DNA from: JBAZAX01 sp041671765
GTDB lineage: Bacteria > Babelota > Babeliae > Babelales > RVW-14
Direction: 5' to 3'
DNA length: 28,907 nucleotides
Assembly (NCBI GenBank): GCA_041671765.1
Contig: JBAZAX010000020.1
Coordinates: 1 to 28,907 of the forward strand
Positions 20,928-28,907 of the stretch are shown here, in pieces (within the stretch, counting starts at the first letter, position 1; each line of letters starts with the position of its first letter). The position numbers were made by a program, and so were the translations under genes. Below the pieces are notes generated by a model that saw nothing but the letters and a program-made list of their open reading frames with translations, was not told where the DNA came from and made no database searches.

Positions 20928-23074
20928 TTATGGTTTGGTGGTTTCTGCGGCTTGGTCAGAAGCCATTACTGCTGCCTCTGCATTTACGCGCGCTTTTTCT
21001 TCTTGCTGTTTTTGCACCTCTGCGGCCTCTCTGACCATCTCTTCTACATTAACGCCTACGTTTTGGATTACTTTTTTGGATGCTTTGCCCTTTGCTTTAT
21101 TTTTGAAAGTTGTGAGTGCGCCGCTTAAGTCTTTTCTTAATGCTGCAATTTTTGCCGCCGGTGTGCCGGTTTTTATAGCATTTGCAAGGGTAGCTGCTTT
21201 TGCTTTAAGCGTAGCGCCTAAGCTTCTTGCGCTAGCAGGTAATTTAGCAATACTTCTACCTAAATCACTTGCCGCACCAGCAACATTCCTTTTTGCGGAC
21301 GAGAGTGCAGCATCTGCTTTTTGCATTTTGGTTGCGTGTGTTTTTAAGGCTTCTTCAGCTTGTTTGACTGAGTCAGCTAATTCTGCTTGTTTGGCTTGAT
21401 GGGCGGCTAATTTTTTTGATGCTTCATCTAATTTTGCTTCTAAGGCAGCCGCATTATCTTTGAGTCTTTGTTGAGTTGCTTTATNNNNNNNNNNCTTGCG
21501 GTTGATAATTCAGCTCTAATTTCTCGTAGTTGCTCAGTAAGCTCTTTTTCTTGTGCGGTAAGAGCTACAGCCTCTTTTTTTGCGGCTTCAATTTGTTTTT
21601 GAAAATCAGGTTTTGTGTTTGATTGTATCAATGTTCTAATTTTTTCTGCGAATGCTGAGCTTGTTTCTTGGGTTAAGCCAAGACTGGTTGATTGCGGATT
21701 TCTTTTTAAAGTTTCTAGTGCTACAAAAAAATCTGTCCGAGCCATTAATTTTTCTGCAGTGCTGAGTTTTGAATCTTGTACCGCTTTGGTAACTCGTTCA
21801 CTTGTACCATAAAGTTTGGAGAGATTTATCATTCCCTTGGATGTTAAAAATTCTTTTCTCTGAGGGCTGTTGACCGGAATTTTTGCAATTGCTAGGTTGA
21901 GATTTCTTGTGATTGAGTCCAGTTGCGCTGTCACCGTCTTTCGCATTGGTTGAGTTGCTGTAGCAAATTTATTTCTTACGGAATCAACAAAACCCGTTAT
22001 TGCGCCTTTTATAGATGCAGATTCAGCGGATGTAGGTGCTCTGGGGCCACTTATTTTTGCCGTGAATATATTAATTTGGTCAATAATCTTAGTTCCCAGC
22101 TTTTGAATTGCGGTTCTTTCTTTTTCTTGAGCTGCTGTATTCGCTGCTTGTGTCTTAGCGGCATTTATGTCTGCTTGTGCTTTAGCCGCTGCTTCTTCTG
22201 TGCTAAGTTTTCTGAAGTTTGTAGGAGCACTGATTTCAACAGTTGGTTTGCTGCCCAAAAACGTTTCTTTAACGGCGGTGGCGCCTTGCTTGATTTTTTC
22301 CCATATTGTTAGTTGTTTTGGTTGGAGTCTGTCTGCAACTTCTTTAAACTTAGCGGCTTGTTCGGCGGCTTTTGCAGCTTGTTCATCTGCTTTTCTTTTT
22401 TCTTCTATCCCCACGGGTGTTGCCCTTTGCCATTGTGTCGTGGTAACAGTTTCGGCAGCGTTTTCTTTTTTAGCTATTTCTTCTCCCATTCTCTGAAAAA
22501 AGGCACCCAATTCACCATATCTTTTATCTTCAGTCGGAGTTCGGTCGTTAGGCTCTTTCGCGTCAATAGCATTAAATTCTGCCACTGCCTTTTCTCTAAT
22601 TTGTTTTAATTCTGCCGCAGAACTTTTTGTGAGGTCCATGTTTGTATCCACAACCTGACGCGCGGTTGAAGGGGCCTGTTTTTCAGCTTCTGTAGTTGCA
22701 GGTCTTAGAACATTAGCAAAAGGATTATCCGTATCTTTTGCTGCGGCCTCTCTTTCTTTTTCTGTTAAGGGTGTGTCAAATGGATTGGGTGCTATCGGTA
22801 GAGGTTTGCGTACGGTTTGTGGTGGCGTTACCGATAAGTTTGCCGGTTTGGGTGGGGGAATTGGTCTTGTTCGTTGTTGGCTTACAGTGGAGGACGCTTT
22901 TTGAGGGTCCTGTTTTTTTTGTGGTATTGGTAGAGGTTTGGTTGGCCGTGGGGTAAATTTAGGTTGATCTTTATCTTCATCGGGCGCAGTTTTTTTAACA
23001 TATTCTCCTAAAGCAAACTGCATGAAAAGTACTGAAATAACAGCGGTTCCCCAAAAAAAATTTGTGTTTCTCAT
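20928..23074 (-). CDS. Large exported Pro-rich and coiled-coil protein, split by a 10-N assembly gap
   Basis: The N-terminal part (23074 to 21495) has a signal peptide (MRNTNFFWGTAVISVLFMQFALG), a Pro-rich region (about 30-125, with RPIPPPKP and NPFDTPL) and then long Ala/Lys/Glu helices. After the Ns at 21485-21494 the naive frame stops at 21440. Another frame, however, continues the same coiled-coil composition from the gap edge (KATQQRLKDNAAALEAKL...) through MQKADAALSSAKRN to a stop at 20928. The two parts are therefore very probably one protein of about 715 residues, and the break is an artefact of gap length. Start at 23074 with a strong AAAGGAG site. No family is recognised. Confidence 0.8.
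21485..21494. other. Assembly gap (10 N)
   Basis: Ten undetermined bases lie within the coding region of the 20928-23074 gene. To keep the two coiled-coil frames continuous the true length must leave remainder 2 when divided by 3, so 10 is a placeholder. Confidence 0.95.
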
Positions 23075-23129
23075 TTGTTTCTTCTCCTTTATTTATAAAA
23101 CAATCTGAAATTATTTAAGCCTAACTTAA

Positions 23130-23159
23130 TTCATAACATATTTAAGACGTTATTTTCAA
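23130..23159 (-). promoter_or_regulatory. Putative promoter of the 20928-23074 gene
   Basis: On the minus strand, TTGAAA (23159-23154), an 18-nt spacer, then TATGAA (23135-23130), about 55 nt upstream of the ATG. Moderate matches in AT-rich DNA. Confidence 0.3.
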
Positions 23160-23333
23160 ATAAATAATATTTAATAATATTTTTACTTCAGTTAGGATGA
23201 ACTTCTGATTGCTAAGGTCGAATTCTAGCTGGATTGTTTTGCTTTTTCACATTGACAAAATCGCAAAGGTAAGTGATCATTATTCTTCCATTTTATTTCG
23301 TGTTTTTTTATTAAAGCATCAAGAAAGGATGTT

Positions 23334-25406
23334 ATGGCAATGTATAGGCGATGCGCGCTTTTTGCGTTTTTTGTGGTGGGTGGGAGTTTGAATTTATTTG
23401 CATCTAAAAATGCAGAAACATCTCTGAAAGATGGGGTTGTTAAAGAAGTGTGCTTCAAAGATGACTTGCAGAAATCTGCTTCGTTAGCGAGTGCCACAGC
23501 AGGCACAAAGCCTAAGATTGCGATAAAAAAAGGGGATTATGAGTTAACGCTTGATGGTGCTCTTAAAATTGAGAATTACTTTGAAGACAATGCATACATG
23601 CTTAATAAAAATATTCCGGATGAAAACGAATATTTTAAAGAGACTGTGGATTTGAATTTTGATTTTGCATATGGCGAAGAAAAATTTGGTTATGATGCGG
23701 TAGAGGCATATTTAGCCATAAGGCACAAAGGTATTTGGGGTAAGACCTTGTCATTTGCTGACAGAGACGCAGGAACTTCTAGCCCTGCACAAATTAAGCT
23801 TGATGAGACAATGTTTGGTGATCACAGTCACTACACCTCAAGAGCTGTCCTATGGTTTAGAGAAGCATGGATAAAAGTAGGTTTAAATGCTGTATTTGGA
23901 TCAAAGAGCCAAAATTATTTGCAGCAGTTGGAATTAGGTTGGTTTCCATTCCAGCTTGGACGTGGTATTGCTCTTGGCAGTGGATATGGATTTAACGAGG
24001 CCTTTTTAGGCGTCTATTCATATTCAGGCGAAGATAAGTCGGCTCCCGGTATTAACCTTTTTGGTGAGGTCGTCAAGGATACCTTGTGGTACAGTTTATA
24101 CTATTCAAGGTTTGAAGAAACCGGCAAAAGCTTGAGTGATATACTTAAGCCTATTAAGTATAATTACCAGGGTAGAAAAACATCGCCATGGAGGGGTGTT
24201 GCCAAAGATAATGAGCTTGTTGCGGCACAATTAAAATGGATTGCTTTGAATAATGACAAATTTGGTAAGTTAGAAATTGAACCGTACGTGATGTGTGATT
24301 TTGCATCAGACCAGTGGGTTGAAGTTTATCCTGATACAAATACAACTTTGGGTGCTTATGGTCTTGGTTTTGAACATACTCTTTTGGATTTTGAGTGGGG
24401 TAGTGAGGTAGCATTTAACTTCGGTTCGGAGAAACTACGAGCTATTGATAGAAACGTGTCAAAAATTGGACGTGACGATGCTAATGGTTCTTATTTGTAT
24501 GAAGGCTATTCTCATATAATTGATAATACTACTAACACTAAAGCTCGCGTAACTGCTGACAGTAAAAAAGCGTATTCCGTGGATTTTGGTCCTGGTACGG
24601 GAAATGAAAACGGTGGAAATATCCCAGGAACATATACTAATCCAAACGGGTACAGGAATACGGGTGGGGATGCATATACAACAGAGCAAAATAGATTCAG
24701 GCCTGCCTATAAAAACGAATTCAAAGGTTGGATGGCTGTGGCAGATATGGCGTACAATTTAAGAAAATGGAATTTGAAATTGGCGCTTTCTTGGTCATAT
24801 GCCTCAGGTGATTTTGATCCGCATAGACAAGAAAAAGATAAAAACTATAATGGTTTTGTTGGCTTACACGAAAGTTACTTTGGTAAACGTGTTCCAAGTA
24901 TATTTATCATGGATCAACGTTTGTTGATGCGTCCTCTTTCCTTAGCTTATTATCCCGGAAAAGAAAAACTAATTGATGCTGAAAACGATATATCATTCAC
25001 AAATATTCAGATGTACGGTGCCGGTTTGACATGGATTCCAAAGTATGGTGAAAATAAGAATGTTTATATTAATCCAAATGTTATAGGCTTCTGGGCTACC
25101 AAGAGCTCTCATAAAATTGATTACAATGGTAAGGAGGCTGTCATTTCTCCAAACATGGCTCGAGATTACATGGGTACCGAATTGAATCTTGTCGTTAAGA
25201 GCGAAATTTTAAAAGATTTAACGCTATTTGGTAAGTTTGCGGCGTTCTTTCCAGGTGGATACTTTGAAGACATGGCAGGAATTCCACTTGATGGAGATTA
25301 CTTCAAGAAACAAGCAATTCCGGTTGAGCAATATGATCCTAGAGATTTCAGATTGGCTGCAGACACTGCGTATCATATGAATATTGGATTAGAATTTAAG
25401 TTCTAA
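23334..25406 (+). CDS. Outer-membrane beta-barrel protein (porin or export-channel like)
   Basis: The 690-residue product has a signal sequence (MAMYRRCALFAFFVVGGSLNLFA). Many amphipathic strands with aromatic girdle residues follow, such as LWYSLYYSRFEE, LKLALSWSYASGDF and LTLFGKFAAFFPGG. The C-terminal strand AYHMNIGLEFKF ends in Phe. The ASGDF segment and the closing FFPGGYF-strand layout recall large alginate-export-type porins, but this is only an impression. A long loop (about 390-450) is Gly/Asn/Thr-rich. The start at 23334 is preceded by AAAGGA. TTGACA at 23252-23257 could be a -35 box, though its -10 is poor. A very strong terminator follows. It is transcribed divergently from the 20928-23074 gene. 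Confidence 0.85.
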   Translation: MAMYRRCALFAFFVVGGSLNLFASKNAETSLKDGVVKEVCFKDDLQKSASLASATAGTKPKIAIKKGDYELTLDGALKIENYFEDNAYMLNKNIPDENEYFKETVDLNFDFAYGEEKFGYDAVEAYLAIRHKGIWGKTLSFADRDAGTSSPAQIKLDETMFGDHSHYTSRAVLWFREAWIKVGLNAVFGSKSQNYLQQLELGWFPFQLGRGIALGSGYGFNEAFLGVYSYSGEDKSAPGINLFGEVVKDTLWYSLYYSRFEETGKSLSDILKPIKYNYQGRKTSPWRGVAKDNELVAAQLKWIALNNDKFGKLEIEPYVMCDFASDQWVEVYPDTNTTLGAYGLGFEHTLLDFEWGSEVAFNFGSEKLRAIDRNVSKIGRDDANGSYLYEGYSHIIDNTTNTKARVTADSKKAYSVDFGPGTGNENGGNIPGTYTNPNGYRNTGGDAYTTEQNRFRPAYKNEFKGWMAVADMAYNLRKWNLKLALSWSYASGDFDPHRQEKDKNYNGFVGLHESYFGKRVPSIFIMDQRLLMRPLSLAYYPGKEKLIDAENDISFTNIQMYGAGLTWIPKYGENKNVYINPNVIGFWATKSSHKIDYNGKEAVISPNMARDYMGTELNLVVKSEILKDLTLFGKFAAFFPGGYFEDMAGIPLDGDYFKKQAIPVEQYDPRDFRLAADTAYHMNIGLEFKF

Positions 25407-25422
25407 AAATTATAATAAAAAC

Positions 25423-25466
25423 AAAAATAGAGGGCGAAGCTGTAAAAAGCTTCGCCCTCTATTTTT
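25423..25466. terminator. Intrinsic terminator of the barrel protein gene
   Basis: Perfect 18-bp arms (25423-25440 and 25449-25466) flank an 8-nt loop and end in T5, 17 bp after the stop. Confidence 0.95.
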
Positions 25467-25542
25467 GTTAACAAAAAATTATTAGTACTCGAAATTTTTT
25501 AGTGCTTAAATTCAGCAAAAACTCGAACATCCGCCCAAAATA

Positions 25543-25622
25543 CACCACTCGTGGTGAGTGCTGGCCGCATCCCTCGATACACGCACTACGTGCGCACTCG
25601 GGACGAGCGGCCAGTGTATCGA
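25543..25622. repeat. Cluster of interleaved palindromes
   Basis: There is a hairpin caccac-tc-gtggtg (25543-25556). Next is an 8-bp stem ctggccgc / gcggccag (25561-25568 / 25607-25614) enclosing cgcac-tac-gtgcg (25582-25594). A 9-bp pair tcgatacac / gtgtatcga (25574-25582 / 25614-25622) crosses the second stem. GC-rich against an AT-rich background. No gene is seen here. Confidence 0.75.
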
Positions 25623-25711
25623 ACCATGCGAAATTTTATGGTACATGTCTTTATGTGAATGGTATTAGAAGCATAAAATATCAATTTTTACTTATAATAT
25701 TTTGTGATTTC

Positions 25712-25842
25712 CCATTATCCAGCTATCCCTCTGGCATACCCGGAGTAGCCACGCAGGGCGAAGCCTGGGGATTGCGGCATTGAGGTAGGCCAGGGTGATG
25801 ATGTTTGAGTCGTCTACATATACTATTGGGCAACCCTGGTCG
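25712..25842 (+). repeat. Two-hairpin dispersed element, copy B, with a GTAGCC palindrome nested in hairpin 1
   Basis: It shares ccattatccagctatccc, the linker tgcggcattgaggta and hairpin 2 (ggccagggt / accctggtc, 36-nt loop) with copy A. Hairpin 1 (atccc / gggat, 25725-25729 / 25768-25772) is opened by a 31-bp GTAGCC-type palindrome (25739-25769). It ends 21 bp from the murC stop. Confidence 0.7.
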
Positions 25843-25862
25843 AAGCTGGCATGAGAAGTTGT

Positions 25863-27281
25863 TTATTTAATTAATGCTAGCGCTTCAGCAATTTTGTTTA
25901 CCTTCCCTGCTCCAATTGTTAAGACCAAATCACCGTCTTCTATATCAGACTGAATTGTCTGCGTAATTTGATCATACGTAGGAATGCAAACAACTTTGAG
26001 CCTAGGGTTCTTTTCTTTGATGGCAGCTACAAGATTTTCACTTGTAATACCTGGAATTGGCTGTTCGCTTGCCGGATAAATTTCTGTGATATATAACGAA
26101 TCAATTTTATACTGAAAATTAAGACTTGATAATACCTCAACAAACTCGTCCCAACACTTTTGTGTTCTGGTAAAACGATGTGGCTGAAAAATAACATGTA
26201 AACGCTTATTCTTACGTTTGTGTGCGACTATCAAAGTATTTCTTATTTCTGTTGGATGATGGCCATAGTCATCAAAAAGGTCTGCGCCTTTGAATGTGCC
26301 TTTGAATTCAAACCGGCGCTCAACTCCCCTGAAGCTTTCAAGCGCTGCTGCAATTGTTGCAAACGGAATATCAAATTCCAGGCACATTGCCGTTGCCGCA
26401 AGTGAATTAAGGACATTGTGTTGTCCGGCCATATTCAAGGTCACATTTCCAAGTAATGTTCGTTGTAGAGTTCCTGTTGTAATATCAACTTTGTTTTTGT
26501 AAATATTAAAATTAGTTTGAGATTTGCCAAGGTCTAAAATTTCTCCCATTACATCAGCACTTTCAGATAGTCCATATTTTACGACGTTAATGTGCTGCAA
26601 TGGTAAAATTGATTGGATGTTAGGATCGTCAATGCAAAGAAAAGCTTTGCCGTAAAATGGCAAACGAGCCAAAAAATCTTTAAAAGTGTTTTTAATATCG
26701 TTAATATCGCGATAAGTATCAAGATGGTCGCTGTCAATGTTTGTTACAACAGCCATTGTCGGATGAAGATAAAGTAAAGATCTGTCGCTTTCGTCGGCTT
26801 CAGCAATTAAGACGTTGCCACCGCCCAGTTGTGCATTATTATCAATACTTTTTAATACGCCACCAATAATAACGGTCGGTTGTAGTTTGGCCTCGATCAT
26901 TATATGCGAAATGAGCGATGTAGTCGTTGTTTTGCCATGAGTTCCCGAAACGGCAATGCTGAACTTGGTACGCATAAGTTCTGCTAGCATGATTGCACGA
27001 GGAATAACGGGGATCCCTTTTTCAAGTGCAGCAATAACCTCCGGATTTTGCCTGTCTACCGCCGAGGAATAAACAAGAACATCAGCATTTTGGACATGGT
27101 CTTTGTTGTGTCCGCATGAAATTTGACAGCCTATCTTGGCAAGGTAATCAAGCGTTTTGCCCGACGTTGCCAGGTCACATCCGCTAACAGTGTATCCCTG
27201 TAGTCTCAATATTTCAGCAATACCACTCATCCCTATGCCACCTATACCCATGAAATGAATATGTTCTCTTTTTTTATACAT
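25863..27281 (-). CDS. murC: UDP-N-acetylmuramate-L-alanine ligase MurC
   Basis: This ATP-dependent cytoplasmic ligase adds L-Ala to UDP-MurNAc, the first step of the peptidoglycan stem peptide. The 472 residues are full length. The N-terminal UDP-binding loop is GIGGIGMSG (12-20). The ATP P-loop is SGTHGKTTTT (112-121). EADESDR (161-167) and NIDSDHLD (181-188) belong to the central domain, and DDYGHHPTEI to the C-terminal ligase domain. The start at 27281 has a GGGA site upstream. It lies 18 bp after the aminotransferase gene, so the two form an operon. Its presence implies that at least part of murein synthesis is retained. Confidence 0.97.
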   Translation of the reverse strand: MYKKREHIHFMGIGGIGMSGIAEILRLQGYTVSGCDLATSGKTLDYLAKIGCQISCGHNKDHVQNADVLVYSSAVDRQNPEVIAALEKGIPVIPRAIMLAELMRTKFSIAVSGTHGKTTTTSLISHIMIEAKLQPTVIIGGVLKSIDNNAQLGGGNVLIAEADESDRSLLYLHPTMAVVTNIDSDHLDTYRDINDIKNTFKDFLARLPFYGKAFLCIDDPNIQSILPLQHINVVKYGLSESADVMGEILDLGKSQTNFNIYKNKVDITTGTLQRTLLGNVTLNMAGQHNVLNSLAATAMCLEFDIPFATIAAALESFRGVERRFEFKGTFKGADLFDDYGHHPTEIRNTLIVAHKRKNKRLHVIFQPHRFTRTQKCWDEFVEVLSSLNFQYKIDSLYITEIYPASEQPIPGITSENLVAAIKEKNPRLKVVCIPTYDQITQTIQSDIEDGDLVLTIGAGKVNKIAEALALIK

Positions 27282-27299
27282 ATTAAATCCCGCTTAAAC

Positions 27300-28451
27300 C
27301 TATAAAAAATACTTCTTCAATCTATCAATTCCTGTCTCAATGACCTCAGCATCGCGAGCAAAACAAAGCCGTATAAATGGTTTTCCGCTTGTTCCAAATG
27401 TGCTACCTGGAATCATTCCAACTTTTGCTTTGTTCAAAATACTTAGACAAAGGTCGGTAGCATCGGCTTGATCTGTTTTTAAGAACAAGAAAAAACCACC
27501 TTTTGGAATTTCAAATGAAAAAATTCCTTTATCTACAAGCGGTTGCATGCAGCTAACCGCGGCATCTTTGCCGGCTTGAACTTTTTTTGCAAGTTCTTCA
27601 ACCAAGTCCGGTCTGGTCATTGCATACATGGCTGCATACTGTGCCGTGTTATTCAAGCAGTTTAACAATGCATCCTGAATGCCCGAGAGCGCAGGAATCA
27701 AACTTTCATGTGCGACAAGATATCCAATTCGCCATCCACTCATAGCCATATTTTTTGAAAAGCTGCTGATTGTTATTAATCTTTCGCTTTGTCCGGCAAT
27801 TGAAAGCATTGATTCAAATGATTCATCAAAAAAGTAATCCCTGTATGCTTCGTCAACAATAAGATAAATACCTTTTTGTTCGCACCAGTCTAAAAGTTCT
27901 AAAATGGTAGATTTTGGAATAACAAGTCCGGTTGGATTTGTTGGATTTGAGAAGACGATTATTTTTGTTTTTGGAGTTGTTGCGGCCTTAATTTTATCGA
28001 CATCAATTTCCCACATAACTTTTGAATTATCGCCGGAGTCTTTTAGGCATGAGACAAAAACAGCTTTTGCTCGTGCTGTCTGTGCTAAAATTGCATATGA
28101 TGGATAAGCCGGTTCGGGGATAATGACCTCATCACCTGCCTCAAGTTGGTTTAAAAAGACAAGTGACAACGCGCCTATTCCACCATGGGTTGGTAGAACC
28201 TGAGATGGTGTAATGGTGTTGTTGTATCTGGCAGATTGAATTTGAGCTATTGTTTCGCGTAATTCTTTCAAGCCAAAGCTGCTGCCGTAGCTATCAGTTT
28301 TAGTTGTGTCTAAAATAGTTTTTACAAATTGCTTGACTGGTGCTGGAATGCCACCAATTTTCAAGGCTCCTTGTGAAAGAGAAATGTACTTATTACTACT
28401 GTTAACAACTTCCTCGATCCTTTTGATTCCAGAAAGCGGAATCTGAAGCAT
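27300..28451 (-). CDS. PLP-dependent aminotransferase, class I/II (aspartate aminotransferase fold)
   Basis: A fold-type I aminotransferase of 383 residues. PLP contacts are NPTNPTG (169-175), Asp200 and Tyr203 in VDEAYRDY, and the Schiff-base Lys233 in SSFSKNMAMSGWRIGY. FIRLCFA near the C-terminus carries the Arg that binds the substrate alpha-carboxylate. The N-terminal substrate loop is unusual (SLSQGALKIGG where relatives have a GEPDF-like motif), so the amino donor cannot be named. The ATG at 28451 is chosen because GGAG lies 8 nt upstream; a TTG at 28463 overlaps that site. Co-transcription with murC hints at an amino-acid supply role for cell wall synthesis, but this is an inference. 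Confidence 0.88.
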   Translation of the reverse strand: MLQIPLSGIKRIEEVVNSSNKYISLSQGALKIGGIPAPVKQFVKTILDTTKTDSYGSSFGLKELRETIAQIQSARYNNTITPSQVLPTHGGIGALSLVFLNQLEAGDEVIIPEPAYPSYAILAQTARAKAVFVSCLKDSGDNSKVMWEIDVDKIKAATTPKTKIIVFSNPTNPTGLVIPKSTILELLDWCEQKGIYLIVDEAYRDYFFDESFESMLSIAGQSERLITISSFSKNMAMSGWRIGYLVAHESLIPALSGIQDALLNCLNNTAQYAAMYAMTRPDLVEELAKKVQAGKDAAVSCMQPLVDKGIFSFEIPKGGFFLFLKTDQADATDLCLSILNKAKVGMIPGSTFGTSGKPFIRLCFARDAEVIETGIDRLKKYFL

Positions 28452-28519
28452 TGTATTCTCCAATTAAAATTTAAGATCCCATAAATAATACGGTACAAAT
28501 TCTTGGGGGAATAACATAA

Positions 28520-28543
28520 CATGATATAACCTGTTGTATCATG
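28520..28543. promoter_or_regulatory. Inverted repeat upstream of the aminotransferase-murC operon (possible operator)
   Basis: The 7-bp arms catgata / tatcatg are separated by 10 nt, about 70 bp before the start codon. There is no T-run, so it does not look like a terminator. The symmetry and position would suit a dimeric repressor site. Evidence is weak. Confidence 0.3.
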
Positions 28544-28634
28544 AATAACCCTGCCCCTTAAAATAGCATATATCAGAGGGTTTTTAATGTCCATATTGCT
28601 ATAAATAAAAACGGATAAAGTAGGCAAAAACAAT

Positions 28635-28666
28635 TAAAGCAGGTTGTGTGTACACAACCTGCTTTA
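28635..28666 (-). terminator. Intrinsic terminator downstream of tRNA-Ala
   Basis: A perfect 14-bp stem (28635-28648 / 28653-28666) with a 4-nt loop is followed on the minus strand by TTGTTTTTG. The only upstream minus-strand gene is the tRNA, 150 bp away. Confidence 0.8.
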
Positions 28667-28703
28667 TAAAAATAACGGAAACTTTGTTTTTTTGCAAATT
28701 TAA

Positions 28704-28817
28704 TGCCAGATATTGTATGAAGCCTGGCATGCCAGACGACGTGTCCGCCGTAGCCACATAGGGCGAAGGCGAAGACTGGCCTGCCATCCGTAACCACGAG
28801 CGAGCGAGGGTGGAGGA
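28704..28817. repeat. Dense palindrome block between tRNA-Ala and its terminator
   Basis: It contains tgccag / ctggca (28704-28709 / 28724-28729), the perfect 12-bp palindrome ctggcatgccag (28724-28735), a GTAGCC-type palindrome (28743-28775), and a ccatcc...ggatgg element (28784-28820) with inner ccac / gtgg. The right arm of the last one covers the tRNA CCA end. No coding frame here is credible. Confidence 0.75.
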
Positions 28818-28893
28818 TGGTGGAGCTAACCGGGGTCGAACCGGTGACCTCATGAATGCCATTCATGCGCTCTACCAACTGAGCTATAGCCCC
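28818..28893 (-). tRNA. tRNA-Ala (anticodon GGC)
   Basis: A full cloverleaf of 76 nt on the minus strand. The acceptor GGGGCTA pairs with TAGCTCC and includes the G3-U70 alanine identity pair. The D arm is GCTCAGTTGGTAGAGC, the anticodon loop ATGGCAT gives GGC, the T arm is CCGGTTCGACCCCGG, and CCA is encoded. It reads GCC/GCU codons. Confidence 0.96.
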
Positions 28894-28907
28894 ACATAAA
28901 ATATCTC

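Noticed and set aside
20928..21326. Separate 132-residue gene starting at the ATG at 21326
   Set aside because: That Met is internal. The same frame is open back to the assembly gap with identical composition, and no ribosome site precedes it.
25502..25783. Plus-strand open frame of 93 codons after the barrel gene
   Set aside because: It lies beyond a strong terminator and is built from palindromes and the two-hairpin repeat. It has no ribosome binding site or family resemblance.
28573..28878. Two overlapping minus-strand frames of about 87-101 codons
   Set aside because: They cover the tRNA-Ala gene, the palindrome block and the terminator, so they are non-coding by context.

Overview
The window is AT-rich bacterial DNA of a Gram-negative cell plan: two outer-membrane beta-barrel proteins end in a terminal Phe, many products carry signal peptides, and a murein ligase (MurC) and an FtsY are present. 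Large secreted coiled-coil proteins of no recognisable family, a PD-(D/E)XK (DUF1703-type) nuclease remnant and many small palindromic repeats suggest an uncultured intracellular lineage such as Dependentiae (TM6/Babeliae). That placement is an inference from gene content, not from a marker phylogeny.

Layout. 1-911 holds the 3' part of a Cys-rich membrane-anchored protein (+). 1041-2970 (-) encodes a secreted small protein, a rubredoxin and an SppA-type signal peptide peptidase. 3129-6164 (-) is a tight run rdgB-like, ftsY, secreted coiled-coil protein, prmC. 6322-6933 (-) is an exported unknown. 7113-8087 (+) is the membrane domain of a DsbD/CcdA-type thiol transporter. 8205-8966 (-) has two small genes. 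9273-11111 (+) is aspS. 11160-11909 has no intact gene; it holds a nuclease remnant and two copies of a structured repeat. 11910-13328 (-) is a porin-like barrel, followed by a 720-base stretch without a gene. 14051-23074 (-) has three very large secreted, coiled-coil-rich proteins, with pgeF (yfiH) and tsaC (sua5) between the first two. A 10-N assembly gap splits the third. 23334-25406 (+) is a second barrel protein. 25863-28451 (-) is an aminotransferase-murC operon, and the window ends with tRNA-Ala(GGC) on the minus strand.

Strong intrinsic terminators punctuate nearly every transcription unit, and several are bidirectional between convergent genes. The functions fall into envelope biogenesis and secretion (FtsY, SppA, MurC, DsbD-like, barrels), translation (AspRS, PrmC, TsaC, tRNA-Ala), metabolite repair (RdgB-like, PgeF) and a presumably host-facing secreted set.

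The most unusual signal is repetitive DNA. Four housekeeping genes (ftsY, dsbD-like, aspS, pgeF) carry in-frame 15-bp tandem repeats with hairpin potential. pgeF, tsaC and the nuclease remnant carry in-frame palindromes. A separate two-hairpin element occurs three times, with compensatory base changes in its stem.
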